This document shows positions 35,397 through 44,252 of a DNA stretch of 64,000 nt, piece by piece. The stretch spans positions 4,034,880 to 4,098,879 of the forward strand of contig NZ_CP080997.1 in NCBI RefSeq assembly GCF_019645815.1. Direction: 5' to 3'. Every line of letters starts with the position of its first letter. Position 1 is the first letter of the stretch. Below the pieces are notes generated by a model. It did not search any database. It saw only the letters and a program-made list of their open reading frames with translations, and had not been told where the DNA came from. The DNA comes from Mycolicibacter heraklionensis (lineage in GTDB: Bacteria > Actinomycetota > Actinomycetes > Mycobacteriales > Mycobacteriaceae). The position numbers and the translations under genes are program-made.

Positions 35397-35782
35397 ATAT
35401 CCTGCTCGATACCCACACGCTGCTTTGGCTGGTGAGCAAGCCGTCGCACCTGGAGGCCGAAGCGCTCGCGATCCTGTCCGACCCGGGAACCTCCATCTGG
35501 GTCACCGCTGCCTCGGCATGGGAAATCGCGACCAAGACGCGGCTGGGCAGCCTCGACGGTGCGGCTCTGCTGTCGACCTGGACGGACGTCGTCGCCGACA
35601 TGAGCAGCACCGAGCTGGCGATCGACTCCGCTGACGCGATCCTTGCCGGCCGGCTTCCGTGGGAACACCGTGACCCGTTCGACCGCATCATTGTCGCGCA
35701 GGCATTACGCCGCAATCTGACTATCGCCACCCGTGACGCCAAGATCGTCGGTGCAGCTATCACTCCAACCCTCGCAGCATGA
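35393..35782 (+). CDS. PIN-domain (VapC-like) toxin
   Basis: A GTG at 35393 gives 129 residues. The PIN nuclease acidic residues are visible in LLDTHTLLWLV, AASAWEIATKTRLG, PFDRIIVAQAL and TRDAKIVG. This type (paired with a Phd-like antitoxin) probably cleaves RNA, such as tRNA or rRNA, when freed from the antitoxin. The pair is flanked by catabolic genes and has no functional link to them; it may stabilise this region. Confidence 0.9.
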   Translation: MNILLDTHTLLWLVSKPSHLEAEALAILSDPGTSIWVTAASAWEIATKTRLGSLDGAALLSTWTDVVADMSSTELAIDSADAILAGRLPWEHRDPFDRIIVAQALRRNLTIATRDAKIVGAAITPTLAA

Positions 35783-35831
35783 ACCAGGCCCGCCAGAGCC
35801 GGGCGGCTCGCTTAGTCAGGCATAGGTCGGC

Positions 35832-35933
35832 TTAGGGAATAGGGCAGTTGGCCGGCTTTGAGCGACAACTGCGACCGCGTGGACAGGCCCGCTGCAATTT
35901 GTCGCGCAAAGGCGGGCGACTATCCCTATGGGG
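35832..35933. repeat. Long imperfect inverted repeat between convergent genes
   Basis: About 41 nt (35832-35872) are imperfectly complementary to 35894-35933, with paired cores GGCTTTGAGCGACAA / TTGTCGCGCAAAGGC and AGGGAATAG / CTATCCCT. The loop is about 21 nt. It could serve as a terminator for the PIN toxin and the thiolase (stop 35944), or be a small non-autonomous repeat. Confidence 0.55.
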
Positions 35934-35943
35934 TCCGGCCGGG

Positions 35944-37119
35944 CTAGACCTCGATCACCACCGCGCCGCCCTGACCGCCACCGGCGCACATGGCGGCCAC
36001 ACCGATGCCGCCACCGCGCCGCTTCAGTTCGTAGAGCAGGGTGGTCACCATCCGGGCACCGGATGCGGCAATCGGGTGACCGAGGCTGCAGCCGCTGCCG
36101 GAGAAGTTCACCAGCTCTTCGTCGATGCCGTATTCCTTGCACGCCGCGATCGGCACCGAGGCGAAGGCCTCGTTGATCTCCCACAGCGCGACGTCGCCGA
36201 CGGACAGTCCGGCCCGCTGCAGTACCTTGCCGATCACCTTGACGCCGCCGAGCCCGGTGTCGCGGGGCGCAACACCGACCGAGCCCCAGGCTTTGACGGT
36301 TCCCATCACGGTCAGGCCCTTATCGCGGGCGTAGTCGGAGTCGACGAGCGCGACCGCGGCCGCGGCGTCGTTGGTGCCGCTGCTGTTGCCGGCGGTGATC
36401 GAGAACCCCTCGATCTCGGGGTGCAGCACCTTCAGGCCCGCCAGCTTCTCGGCGGTGGTGTCACGGCGCGGGAACTCATCGACCTTGAACTCGGTCACCG
36501 AACCGTCGGGCAGTTCGACCTTCAGCGGGATGATCTCGTCGACGAACTTGCCGGCGTCGATCGCGGCGATCGCCCGCTGGTGCGAGCGCGCGGCCCAGGC
36601 GTCCATCTCCTCGCGGCTGATGCCGGCGGCCTGCGCGGTGTTCCACCCCACCGTGATCGACATGTCGCGGGTGGGTGCATCCGGGGTCTCCGGGTGCGTC
36701 GGCGGCATCCAGCGCTCCTCGAACTTCAGCTCGGGGCCGGGGATGCGCCAGTTCGTCAGCGGCGTCATCGACAGCGACTGCACGCCACCGGCGATCAGCA
36801 CCCGCTCCATCCCGGAACCGATCTGCGCGGAGGCGTTGCCGATCGCGGTCAGACTGCCGGCACAGTGCCGGTTGACCGACTGGCCGGGTACCGACTCCAT
36901 GCCGCAGGCGGCTGCCGCATAGCGGGCGAGATCGCCGCCGCCGTAGTGGGATTCGGCGAAGATGATGTCGTCGATCTCGGTCGGCTCGACGCCGGACCGC
37001 CGCACCACCTCGGGCAGCACCGTGGTGATCAGGGTCTCCGGGGGCGTGTTGACCAGTGTCCCCTTGAACGAACGTCCGATGGCCGTGCGAACGGCACCGA
37101 CAATGACAGGTGTAGGCAT
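35944..37119 (-). CDS. Acetyl-CoA acetyltransferase (thiolase, FadA-like)
   Basis: The 391-residue protein is a degradative-type thiolase with all catalytic residues: C86 in SVNRHCAGSLTA, H348 in GCSLGHPIAASG and C378 in AAMCAGGGQGG. It cleaves 3-ketoacyl-CoA with free CoA, releasing acetyl- or propionyl-CoA. It is the only complete true thiolase in the window, in contrast to the two Ltp-type proteins at 13178 and 17525. Its closest general resemblance is to FadA5/FadA6-like mycobacterial enzymes. Confidence 0.92.
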   Translation of the reverse strand: MPTPVIVGAVRTAIGRSFKGTLVNTPPETLITTVLPEVVRRSGVEPTEIDDIIFAESHYGGGDLARYAAAACGMESVPGQSVNRHCAGSLTAIGNASAQIGSGMERVLIAGGVQSLSMTPLTNWRIPGPELKFEERWMPPTHPETPDAPTRDMSITVGWNTAQAAGISREEMDAWAARSHQRAIAAIDAGKFVDEIIPLKVELPDGSVTEFKVDEFPRRDTTAEKLAGLKVLHPEIEGFSITAGNSSGTNDAAAAVALVDSDYARDKGLTVMGTVKAWGSVGVAPRDTGLGGVKVIGKVLQRAGLSVGDVALWEINEAFASVPIAACKEYGIDEELVNFSGSGCSLGHPIAASGARMVTTLLYELKRRGGGIGVAAMCAGGGQGGAVVIEV

Positions 37120-37185
37120 TTTTCCGACCTTACATTATTCGACTGATTTGTAAAGCTAACGATGTTCCTGCTGGACCCACCCGCC

Positions 37186-38073
37186 TTACGGCTCCGGTAC
37201 GTGAAAGTGCTCGTCACGCAGCCGGAACGCCTCCTTTGTTCCGTGCTGGGCCCGGGTCTTGACGAAGTTGAACTCCCCCGGCGCGAACTGCAAGTTGGTG
37301 CCGTAGGCGTGAAACAGATAGCTGGCCACCTCTTCGCCCTGATACGCCTGGCTCTGCTCGACGAGCCGGAATGCCTCCTTGGCGATGACCACTCCGTCGG
37401 CGGGCATCTTCGCGGCCTTGCACGCCCAGTACCGTGCCCGTGCCGTCACCGCCGCCGGGTCGCACGTCTCGGTGAACACACCCAGATGCTCGACCGCGGC
37501 GGCCTCGATGATGTCGCCGGTCAACAGCAGCCGCCGCGCCAACACCGGACCGAGGCGGTGGAAGAACATGTGCAGGCTGCCCAGCGCCGGGCCCAGAAAC
37601 CGCGTCGCGGGCATACCGATCTTGGTGTCCCGCGCGATCACCGAGAGGTCGGTCATCAGCGCCATCTCGAAGCCGCCGCCGAGCGCGTACCCGCTGATCT
37701 CACCGACCGTGACCTTCGGGAAGCCCATCAGATTGTGGTAGAAGCCAAATGATTTGCGGTCCACGGTAAGCCGGCGCCGTTGGCTGGGCCTGCCCTTGGC
37801 CGCCGGCTGCGGAGCCTCCCCGCGCTCGCCGTACCAGCCGTAGGCGTTGTTCATGTCGGCCCCGGTGCTGAACACTCCCTCGGCGCCACGCAGCAGCACC
37901 ACGACCAGATCGTCGTCCTCGGCGACCCGGTCCAGGCAGCGGGCGACCGCGTCGCGCATGGCGGCATCGTAGGAGTTACGCCGGCCGGGATTGTTCAGCG
38001 TGATGGTGGCGATGCGCCCGTCGGGATCGACATCGAATAGCACACGGTCGTCGGTGGTCTCGGCAGCGCTCAT
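37186..38073 (-). CDS. Crotonase-family protein, possibly lacking one catalytic Glu
   Basis: The 295-residue crotonase fold has oxyanion segments GVFSTGADMNNAYGWYGER and GYALGGGFEMALMTDLSV. One Glu is present in GGGFE, but the second catalytic region reads MPATRFLGPALGSLHMFF, without the usual Glu. It contains a basic insert (AKGRPSQRRRLTVDRKSF). It may therefore be an isomerase or hydrolase rather than a hydratase. The start ATG overlaps the thioesterase stop (ATGA), so the two are co-translated. Confidence 0.8.
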   Translation of the reverse strand: MSAAETTDDRVLFDVDPDGRIATITLNNPGRRNSYDAAMRDAVARCLDRVAEDDDLVVVLLRGAEGVFSTGADMNNAYGWYGERGEAPQPAAKGRPSQRRRLTVDRKSFGFYHNLMGFPKVTVGEISGYALGGGFEMALMTDLSVIARDTKIGMPATRFLGPALGSLHMFFHRLGPVLARRLLLTGDIIEAAAVEHLGVFTETCDPAAVTARARYWACKAAKMPADGVVIAKEAFRLVEQSQAYQGEEVASYLFHAYGTNLQFAPGEFNFVKTRAQHGTKEAFRLRDEHFHVPEP

Positions 38074-38762
38074 CGGTGGGACTCCTCATCCTGTCGGCGG
38101 CCGAATCGAATGGCACTCAATTTGTTCGGCGGCGCCGCCGCCGTGGTGACCTCGCCGGTGCACAGCAGTTCGCCGTGATGGAGAAGTCGCGCGGTGGAGG
38201 CGATGCCCCGCTCCACCTCGGCTCGCACGATGTCGAAGTCCAGCTCGGTGAGAATCGGCGTCGGACGCCGGTAGGTGACCAGCAGTGAGCGGGTTCGCCC
38301 GGCCGAGCCGGCCGCACAGCTCTGATGCTGAGTCACACAGTCGAAGAACACCCCGAGAAAGCCGCCGTGTACCAGCCCCGGCGGACCTTCGTAGGGCAGC
38401 GGGAAAGTGACTGTGCCCGCGGCCGTCTCACCATCGAGGTGGTCGAACCGGTACTCCGGGAAGCAGGGGTTGAACGACCCGACGTCGAAGGCGTGCGCCA
38501 GGTAGACCCGACCGCCCTGGCCGTCGGCATCCTCCAGGCGGGGCATCGCCTCGACGGGGGCGACGGCGGCCAGTTGCCGCTCCCAGTCGCTGAACCGCGT
38601 CAGCATGTCGTCCACCGCCGGATGCGGATGCTCCAACGCGAGCAGCAGCCCGGTCAGGCGCCGCATGGCGCCGGCCACCGCGACGGTCTGCGCCAGCGGC
38701 AGCTCGCCGAAACGGGCGGCGTCGCCGGTAGAAATCACTGAGTTCCCCGAACCGTCCGCCAT
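38070..38762 (-). CDS. PaaI-like hotdog thioesterase
   Basis: The 230-residue protein has a C-terminal hotdog domain: EGPPGLVHGGFLGVFFDCV (HGG motif), LLVTYRRPTPILTELDFD and STARLLHHGELLCTGEVTT. The N-terminal 80 residues are helical and non-conserved. It should hydrolyse acyl-CoA thioesters and thus recover CoA when the pathway stalls. It is divergent from the crotonase/ligase operon at 38843 and shares its promoter region and operator-like site. Confidence 0.8.
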   Translation of the reverse strand: MADGSGNSVISTGDAARFGELPLAQTVAVAGAMRRLTGLLLALEHPHPAVDDMLTRFSDWERQLAAVAPVEAMPRLEDADGQGGRVYLAHAFDVGSFNPCFPEYRFDHLDGETAAGTVTFPLPYEGPPGLVHGGFLGVFFDCVTQHQSCAAGSAGRTRSLLVTYRRPTPILTELDFDIVRAEVERGIASTARLLHHGELLCTGEVTTAAAPPNKLSAIRFGRRQDEESHR

Positions 38763-38799
38763 AGGCCTTTCTCCGCCGAACCGCGTTAATCGTATAGCC

Positions 38800-38818
38800 T
38801 ACTGTAGCTATCACGATA
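38800..38818. promoter_or_regulatory. TACTGTA-type operator (site 6)
   Basis: TACTGTAGC-T-ATCACGATA matches the 8498 palindrome at 7 and 6 of 9 positions. It lies between the divergent thioesterase (start 38762) and crotonase (start 38843) genes, inside a larger imperfect dyad beginning ATCGTATAGC. Confidence 0.5.
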
Positions 38819-38842
38819 TAGCGTTGAAAGGTGGACACCACC

Positions 38843-39670
38843 GTGGCCGACTCCCCCGATTCCGGGTCCGGCTCCGCGCCCGACGGTGCGGTGACGGCGC
38901 TGCGTGACGGCGCGCTGCTCCGGCTGACCTTGGCGCGCCCGGATCGCCGGAATTGCCTGAGCTCGTCGATGACCGCTGCACTGGTCACGGCCCTCACCGA
39001 AGCGGCGAGCGACGACACGTTGCGCGCCATCCATATCCGGGGCGCCGGTGATGACTTCTGCGCGGGCGCCGACTGGGTGGCCACCAATGCCGGCGACCAA
39101 CGACCCCGTACCGGCGATCTGGTGCGCCGCATCCCGCACGCCGCGCACCGGGTGATCGAACTGATCCACACCATCCAGCTGCCGGTGGTGTGCAGCGTGC
39201 GCGGTTGGGCGGTGGGCCTGGGCTGCAACCTGGCGCTGGCCGCCGACTTCACCGTGGCCGCCACCGACGCGGTGTTCTGGGAACCGTTTGTGGCACGCGG
39301 CTTCAGCCCCGACTCGGGATCGACCTGGCTGCTGCCGCGTCTGGTGGGGCTGGCGCGGGCCAGACGCATGTTGCTGCTCGGCGAGCAGGTCAGTGGCGCA
39401 TCCGCGCAGGACTGGGGGCTGATCCACCAGGCGGTCGCGCCGGCCGACGTGGACTCCGCCACCGAAGAACTGTTGGCCGCCTTGGCGCAGGGACCTACGG
39501 TAGCGATCGGTCTGACCAAGCAAGCGCTGCATTACGGACAGCAGGCAACGCTGCAACAATCCCTGACCCAGGAGCTGTTCAATCTCGAGCTCAGCTGCCG
39601 TACAGGAGATTTCAAAGAGGGATTGGCCGCGTTTGCGCAGCGGCGCCCGCCTGGCTTCACCGGCCGCTGA
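38843..39670 (+). CDS. Crotonase-family protein 1 of a tandem triplet
   Basis: I prefer the GTG at 38843 because GAAAGG is then at a normal distance; a GTG at 38831 would have the ribosome site touching it. The product is 275 residues. Oxyanion segments are GDDFCAGADWVATN and GWAVGLGCNLALAADFTVAA. The usual catalytic Glu region reads RGFSPDSGSTWLLPRLVG with an Asp. It ends FAQRRPPGFTG. It opens a seven-gene operon with two further crotonases, three AMP-forming ligases and an SDR. Confidence 0.85.
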   Translation: MADSPDSGSGSAPDGAVTALRDGALLRLTLARPDRRNCLSSSMTAALVTALTEAASDDTLRAIHIRGAGDDFCAGADWVATNAGDQRPRTGDLVRRIPHAAHRVIELIHTIQLPVVCSVRGWAVGLGCNLALAADFTVAATDAVFWEPFVARGFSPDSGSTWLLPRLVGLARARRMLLLGEQVSGASAQDWGLIHQAVAPADVDSATEELLAALAQGPTVAIGLTKQALHYGQQATLQQSLTQELFNLELSCRTGDFKEGLAAFAQRRPPGFTGR

Positions 39671-39687
39671 CAGGAAAGGGATCGGTC

Positions 39688-40494
39688 ATGCCGACGTTCG
39701 ACACCATCGACTACGACGTGCGCGGGCACACCGCCACGATCACACTGAACCGTCCTGAGGCGCTCAACGCGCTGAGCCCGCACATGGTCACCGAACTGCG
39801 CGCCGCCTATGCCGAGGCCGAGAGCGACGAGGCGGTGTGGGTGGTCATCGTCACCGGCAACGGGCGGGCGTTCTGCACCGGCGCCGACGTCAAGGAGATC
39901 CCCGGCGACGGCAAGGTGATCAATGAACGGCCGTATCTGTCCACCTACGAGCAGTGGGAGGCTCCGCAGGAGGGCACTCCCCCGTTCCGGACGATGGCCA
40001 AACCCGTGCTGGCGGCCATCAACGGGATCTGTTGCGGAGCAGGACTGGACTGGGTGACCACCTGCGACATCGTGATCGCCTCGGACCGCGCGACGTTCTT
40101 CGACCCGCACGTCTCGATCGGCCTGGTCGCCGGGCGCGAAGTGGTCCGGTTGGCCCGGGTGCTGCCCCGCTCGATCGCGCTGCGGATGGCCATGATGGGC
40201 AAGCACGAGCGGATGGACGCTCAACGAGCCTACGACCTCGGCATGATCAGCGAGGTGGTGGAACACGACCGGCTGCTCGAGCGCGCTCACGAGATCGCCG
40301 ACGTCTTGAACTCCAACGCGCCGCTGGCAGTGCGCGGTACCCGGCTTGCGATCCTCAAGGGCTTGGACCTGCCGCTGCACGAGGCGGAGATGCTCGCCGA
40401 GTCGTTCCGGGAACGCAACCTGCACACCGAGGATTCGCTGGAGGGGCCGCGGGCCTTCGTCGAGAAGCGGGCACCGGAATGGCAGTGCCGATGA
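39688..40494 (+). CDS. Crotonase-family protein 2 of a tandem triplet
   Basis: The ATG at 39688 follows AGGAAAGGGA; 268 residues. Oxyanion segments are GRAFCTGADVKEIPG and NGICCGAGLDWVTTCDIVIA. The second active-site region is DPHVSIGLVAGREVVRLARVLP, where neither usual Glu is in place, so the reaction may be isomerisation or C-C bond cleavage rather than hydration. It ends FVEKRAPEWQ. It overlaps the next crotonase by ATGA. Confidence 0.85.
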   Translation: MPTFDTIDYDVRGHTATITLNRPEALNALSPHMVTELRAAYAEAESDEAVWVVIVTGNGRAFCTGADVKEIPGDGKVINERPYLSTYEQWEAPQEGTPPFRTMAKPVLAAINGICCGAGLDWVTTCDIVIASDRATFFDPHVSIGLVAGREVVRLARVLPRSIALRMAMMGKHERMDAQRAYDLGMISEVVEHDRLLERAHEIADVLNSNAPLAVRGTRLAILKGLDLPLHEAEMLAESFRERNLHTEDSLEGPRAFVEKRAPEWQCR

Positions 40495-41279
40495 GCACCG
40501 ACTTCACCACCATCCTGCTCGACTTCGATCGCGCCGCGCGCGTCGCGACCATCACGTTGAACCGGCCGGACCGGCTCAACGCGTTCGACCGCACCATGTG
40601 CGAGGAGATGGCCGCGGCGTGGCGGATCGTCAAACTCGACAGTCAGGTCAACGCCGTCGTGCTGCGTGCCGCCGGTGACCGGGCGTTCAGCGCCGGGCTG
40701 GACATCAAATCCTCCTACGGACAACCCGACAACGTCTGGCATCACGAAGATCCCGGCGAGTTGCTCAGTCCCAAGTGGCAGAAGATGTTCAAACCCGTCA
40801 TCTGTGCCGTGCAGGGCATGTGCACCGCCGGAGCGTTCTACTTCCTCAACGAAGCCGACGTGGTGATCTGCTCGCAGGACGCCACGTTCTTCGACTCCCA
40901 CGTCTCTGCCGGACTGGTCTGCGCACTCGAGCCGATCGGGCTGATGCGCCGAATCGGGTTGGGGGAGACCCTGCGGATCGCGCTGATGGGCAACGATGAG
41001 CGGGTCAGTGCCGACACCGCGTTGCGCATCGGCTTGGTATCGGAAATCGTTGTGCGCGAACAGCTCTGGACGCGATCCCAGGAGATTGCCGCCACGATTG
41101 CGGCCAAGCCGCCGTCGGCCACGCAGGGCACGGTGAAGGCGATCTGGGAGTCGCTGGACAAACCGTACCGTGCCGCCCTGGATCAGGGCCTGATCTACAC
41201 CAGGCTGGGCAACCCACTGGGCAAGGCCGAACTCGACGCACTGCCGCCGCGCCCCGCCACACCGCCGCGGATCCGCTGA
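40491..41279 (+). CDS. Crotonase-family protein 3 of a tandem triplet
   Basis: The ATG at 40491 overlaps the preceding stop; 262 residues. Oxyanion segments are DRAFSAGLDIKSSYG and GMCTAGAFYFLNEADVVIC. The second region DSHVSAGLVCALEPIGLMRRIG mirrors the neighbour at 39688, so these two are closer to each other than to the first member and may form a heteromeric complex. Catalytic Glu residues are not at standard positions. The stop overlaps the ligase start (TGATG). Confidence 0.85.
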   Translation: MSTDFTTILLDFDRAARVATITLNRPDRLNAFDRTMCEEMAAAWRIVKLDSQVNAVVLRAAGDRAFSAGLDIKSSYGQPDNVWHHEDPGELLSPKWQKMFKPVICAVQGMCTAGAFYFLNEADVVICSQDATFFDSHVSAGLVCALEPIGLMRRIGLGETLRIALMGNDERVSADTALRIGLVSEIVVREQLWTRSQEIAATIAAKPPSATQGTVKAIWESLDKPYRAALDQGLIYTRLGNPLGKAELDALPPRPATPPRIR

Positions 41280-42745
41280 TGCCGCATCCGCTGAGCCGGC
41301 GCATTGCCGAGGTGCTCGATCTGGCGCCTGAGGCACCGGCACTGCAATACGACGGCCGGTGGTATTCCTGGTCGCAGCTCGCGACCCTGGCGCGGCGCAT
41401 CGCGGAGCTGACACCGGCCGGTGGACGAGTCGGGATCCTGCTGCGCAACCGCCCCCCGCAGGTGGCCGCGTTGCTCGGCGTGCTGCTGGCCGGGGGCTGC
41501 GTGGTGGTGATCAATCCGTCCCGCGGCGACGACCGCACCCGCAGCGAAATCGCGGCGCTGGAACTGCCGGTGATCATCGGGGATCCCGATGATCTGGCCG
41601 CCCTGGTGACCGCGACACGGCGCACCGCCGTGGTGACGATCTGCGATCTCGCCACCGCCCCGCAGATCGACGTGGCGAGCGAGCCCAACCCGGATTCCGG
41701 GCGCCCCGGCGTGGCGGTGTGGATACTGACCAGCGGAACCACCGGGCCGCCCAAGCGCGTCGACCTGCGTTACGACATGTTGGCGCACAGCGTGATCGGT
41801 CCCGACCCCGAGCATGCCCCGGCACCGCAGCTGCGACGCGGCATCGCGATCGTCAACTCGCCGCTGGTGCACATCGGTGGCGTGTACCGGGTGTTGCAGT
41901 GCATCGCCGAGGCACGATCCTTTGTGCTGCTGGAGCGATTCGAGCTGCAGCGCTGGGCCGAGGCGGTACGCACCTGCCGGCCGCGCGCGGTCTCGTTGGT
42001 GCCGGCCGCGTTGCGCACGGTGCTGCATTCGGACCTCAGCCGCGAGGACCTGGCCGGGATCCGTGCGGTTACCTCGGGAACCGCTCCGCTGTCCGCCGAC
42101 GACGCCGACGCGTTCACCGCCAAGTTCGGCATCCCGGTGCTCACCTCTTACGCGGCAACCGAATTCGGCGGCGGCGTAGCCGGCTGGACGCTGGCCGACT
42201 ATCAGCAGTACTGGCAGGACAAACGCGGCAGCGTCGGGCGCGCCAGCCTCGGCGCGCAACTGCGCGTGGTCGACGACGACGGCGCCCCACTCGGCCCCGA
42301 TCAGCCCGGGCTGCTGGAGGTCAAACCGGGCCAGCTGGGCCCCGACGCGGAGTGGATGCGGACCACCGATCTGGCGCGCATCGACGCCGACGGCTTCCTA
42401 TGGATCCTGGGCCGGGCGGATCAAGCCATCATCCGCGGCGGATTCAAGGTGTTGCCCGATGACGTGCGGGTCGCTCTGGAGGCGCATCCGGCGGTCAAAG
42501 GCGCCGCCGTCGTGGGCCGCGCCGACGAGCGTCTCGGGCAGACTCCGGTGGCGGCGGTCGAGCTGCGGTCTGGAGCCTTCGCCGACGCCGGGACGCTGAC
42601 CGAGTTTCTGCGCGGCCGACTGGCCCGCTATGAGATTCCCACCGAGATCGCGATCGTCGACGTCATCCCGCGTACGCCTTCGGGCAAGGCCGACCTGGGC
42701 GCGGTTCGGGAGCTGATCGGTATGTCGAGCAAGAATGCTGACTGA
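41279..42745 (+). CDS. AMP-forming acyl-CoA ligase 1, atypical phosphate loop
   Basis: The 488-residue protein is an ANL-superfamily adenylation enzyme. The loop reads TSGTTGPPKRVDL, in which the usual Gly after PK is Arg. Later motifs are SYAATEFGGG, RTTDLARIDADGFLWILGR, the hinge region QAIIRGGFKVLPDDV and the terminal Lys in TPSGKADLGAV. All domains are present. It is one of three different ligases in immediate succession, so the operon may activate several acids or use non-canonical adenylation. Confidence 0.88.
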   Translation: MPHPLSRRIAEVLDLAPEAPALQYDGRWYSWSQLATLARRIAELTPAGGRVGILLRNRPPQVAALLGVLLAGGCVVVINPSRGDDRTRSEIAALELPVIIGDPDDLAALVTATRRTAVVTICDLATAPQIDVASEPNPDSGRPGVAVWILTSGTTGPPKRVDLRYDMLAHSVIGPDPEHAPAPQLRRGIAIVNSPLVHIGGVYRVLQCIAEARSFVLLERFELQRWAEAVRTCRPRAVSLVPAALRTVLHSDLSREDLAGIRAVTSGTAPLSADDADAFTAKFGIPVLTSYAATEFGGGVAGWTLADYQQYWQDKRGSVGRASLGAQLRVVDDDGAPLGPDQPGLLEVKPGQLGPDAEWMRTTDLARIDADGFLWILGRADQAIIRGGFKVLPDDVRVALEAHPAVKGAAVVGRADERLGQTPVAAVELRSGAFADAGTLTEFLRGRLARYEIPTEIAIVDVIPRTPSGKADLGAVRELIGMSSKNAD

Positions 42746-44252
42746 GACCCTCCCACAGATCCTGCGCGTCCAAGCGCGGACTCGCGGCGACCACCCACTG
42801 CTGATCTGCGACACCGAGCGGATCAGTTACGCCGACGCCGACCAGCGTTCCGCCGCGTTGGCCCGCCGGCTCGTCGCACTGGGCGCCGGCAAGGGCAGCC
42901 ACATCGGACTGTTGTATCCCAACGGCCCAGCGTTCGTGGTCGGCATGCTCGCCGCGGGCCGCATCGGCGCGGTGGTGGTCCCATTCCCGACCCCGTCCAC
43001 GGCACCCGAGCTGCGTGACCAACTGGTGCACAGCGACGTGCGGATCCTGCTGACGGCCGAATCGTACCGATCACACGACTATCGGGCTCGGCTGGCCGAG
43101 ATTCTCGTCGACGTCGATATCGACAGCGCCGCACCGCTGTTCAGCGTGTACGCGCCGCAACTGCGCCATGTGCTGTTCGACGCCGAGAACTCCGGAGCGC
43201 CGGGCGACCAGGCCACCCTGGAGGCCATTGAGAACGACGTCGACGGCGGTGACTCGCTGGCGATCATCTACACCTCCGGGTCGAGCGGCACGCCCAAAGG
43301 CGCGGTGCACAGTCACGCGAGCCTGATCGGCCACCAACGCAATCTCAACGCGATCCGGCGACTCACCGCCGAGGACACCCTGTTCTGCAACTCGCCGTTC
43401 TTTTGGATCGGCGGGTTCGCGTTCGCGCTGCTGGCCACGGTGCTGGCCGGATCGACGCTGCTGTGTTCCAACGCCACCGACCCCGCCATCACGCTGGACC
43501 TGCTGGAGGCCGAGAAGCCCACGCTGACCAATGGTTTCGTCAACGGTATCGCCGCCCTGAGTCAGCATCCCAGCCTCGGCGACCGAGACCTGACCAGCCT
43601 CCGGCGCGGCAACCTGTACCCGATCATGGCGCCAGAAGCGCGCCCGGCCGACCCTGGGCTGCGGCACAGCATGCTCGGGATGACCGAGACCGGGGGCCCG
43701 ATATTGCTCAGTGACGACGACACCGACCAGCCCGAACACCGTCGCGGTAGCTACGGCAAACCCGCTCCGGGGTTCGAGTGCCGCATCGAGGACGGGGAAC
43801 TGTGGGTGCGCGGCCCCTACCTGATGCGGCGCTACCACAAGCGCAGCCGCGAAGAGTGTTTCGACGCCGAGGGCTGGTTCCACACCGGCGATCTGGTCCG
43901 CACCGACGCCGACGGCTTCTACTACTTCTTGGGCCGACGAGACAGGGTGATCAAGACCGCCGGAGCCAATGTGTCTCCGGCCGAGGTGGAGCGAGCCATC
44001 GCCAACGTCACCGGCGGATCCGTCGCGCACGTGTTCGGCGTCCCCGATCCCGTCCGTGGACAGCTGGTGGCCGCGGTCATCGTGACCGGCGATGGCGCGA
44101 TCGACGAGGGACAGCTAAGGGCTCGACTTGCCACCGAGCTGTCCGCCTACAAGATCCCGCGCCGGATCACCAGCGTCCCCGCGGCCCGGATCCCGTTGCT
44201 GTCCAGCGGGAAAGTCGATCTGCGACGGCTGGCGGAGGCGCTCGATGCCTGA
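42735..44252 (+). CDS. AMP-forming acyl-CoA ligase 2
   Basis: The ATG at 42735 overlaps ligase 1 by 11 bp; 505 residues. The phosphate loop is YTSGSSGTPKGAVHSH, followed by LGMTETGGPI, FHTGDLVRTDADGFYYFLGR, the hinge DRVIKTAGANVSPAEVE and the terminal Lys in LLSSGKVDLRRL. All ligase landmarks are standard. Acyl specificity cannot be read. It is more similar in layout to ligase 3 than to ligase 1 (shared SGSSG loop and FFWIGGF/FFWVGGF motif). Confidence 0.9.
   Translation: MLTETLPQILRVQARTRGDHPLLICDTERISYADADQRSAALARRLVALGAGKGSHIGLLYPNGPAFVVGMLAAGRIGAVVVPFPTPSTAPELRDQLVHSDVRILLTAESYRSHDYRARLAEILVDVDIDSAAPLFSVYAPQLRHVLFDAENSGAPGDQATLEAIENDVDGGDSLAIIYTSGSSGTPKGAVHSHASLIGHQRNLNAIRRLTAEDTLFCNSPFFWIGGFAFALLATVLAGSTLLCSNATDPAITLDLLEAEKPTLTNGFVNGIAALSQHPSLGDRDLTSLRRGNLYPIMAPEARPADPGLRHSMLGMTETGGPILLSDDDTDQPEHRRGSYGKPAPGFECRIEDGELWVRGPYLMRRYHKRSREECFDAEGWFHTGDLVRTDADGFYYFLGRRDRVIKTAGANVSPAEVERAIANVTGGSVAHVFGVPDPVRGQLVAAVIVTGDGAIDEGQLRARLATELSAYKIPRRITSVPAARIPLLSSGKVDLRRLAEALDA

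Noticed and set aside
35848..37146. 432-codon open frame on the plus strand
   Set aside because: It is antisense to the thiolase with a complete Cys/His/Cys triad.
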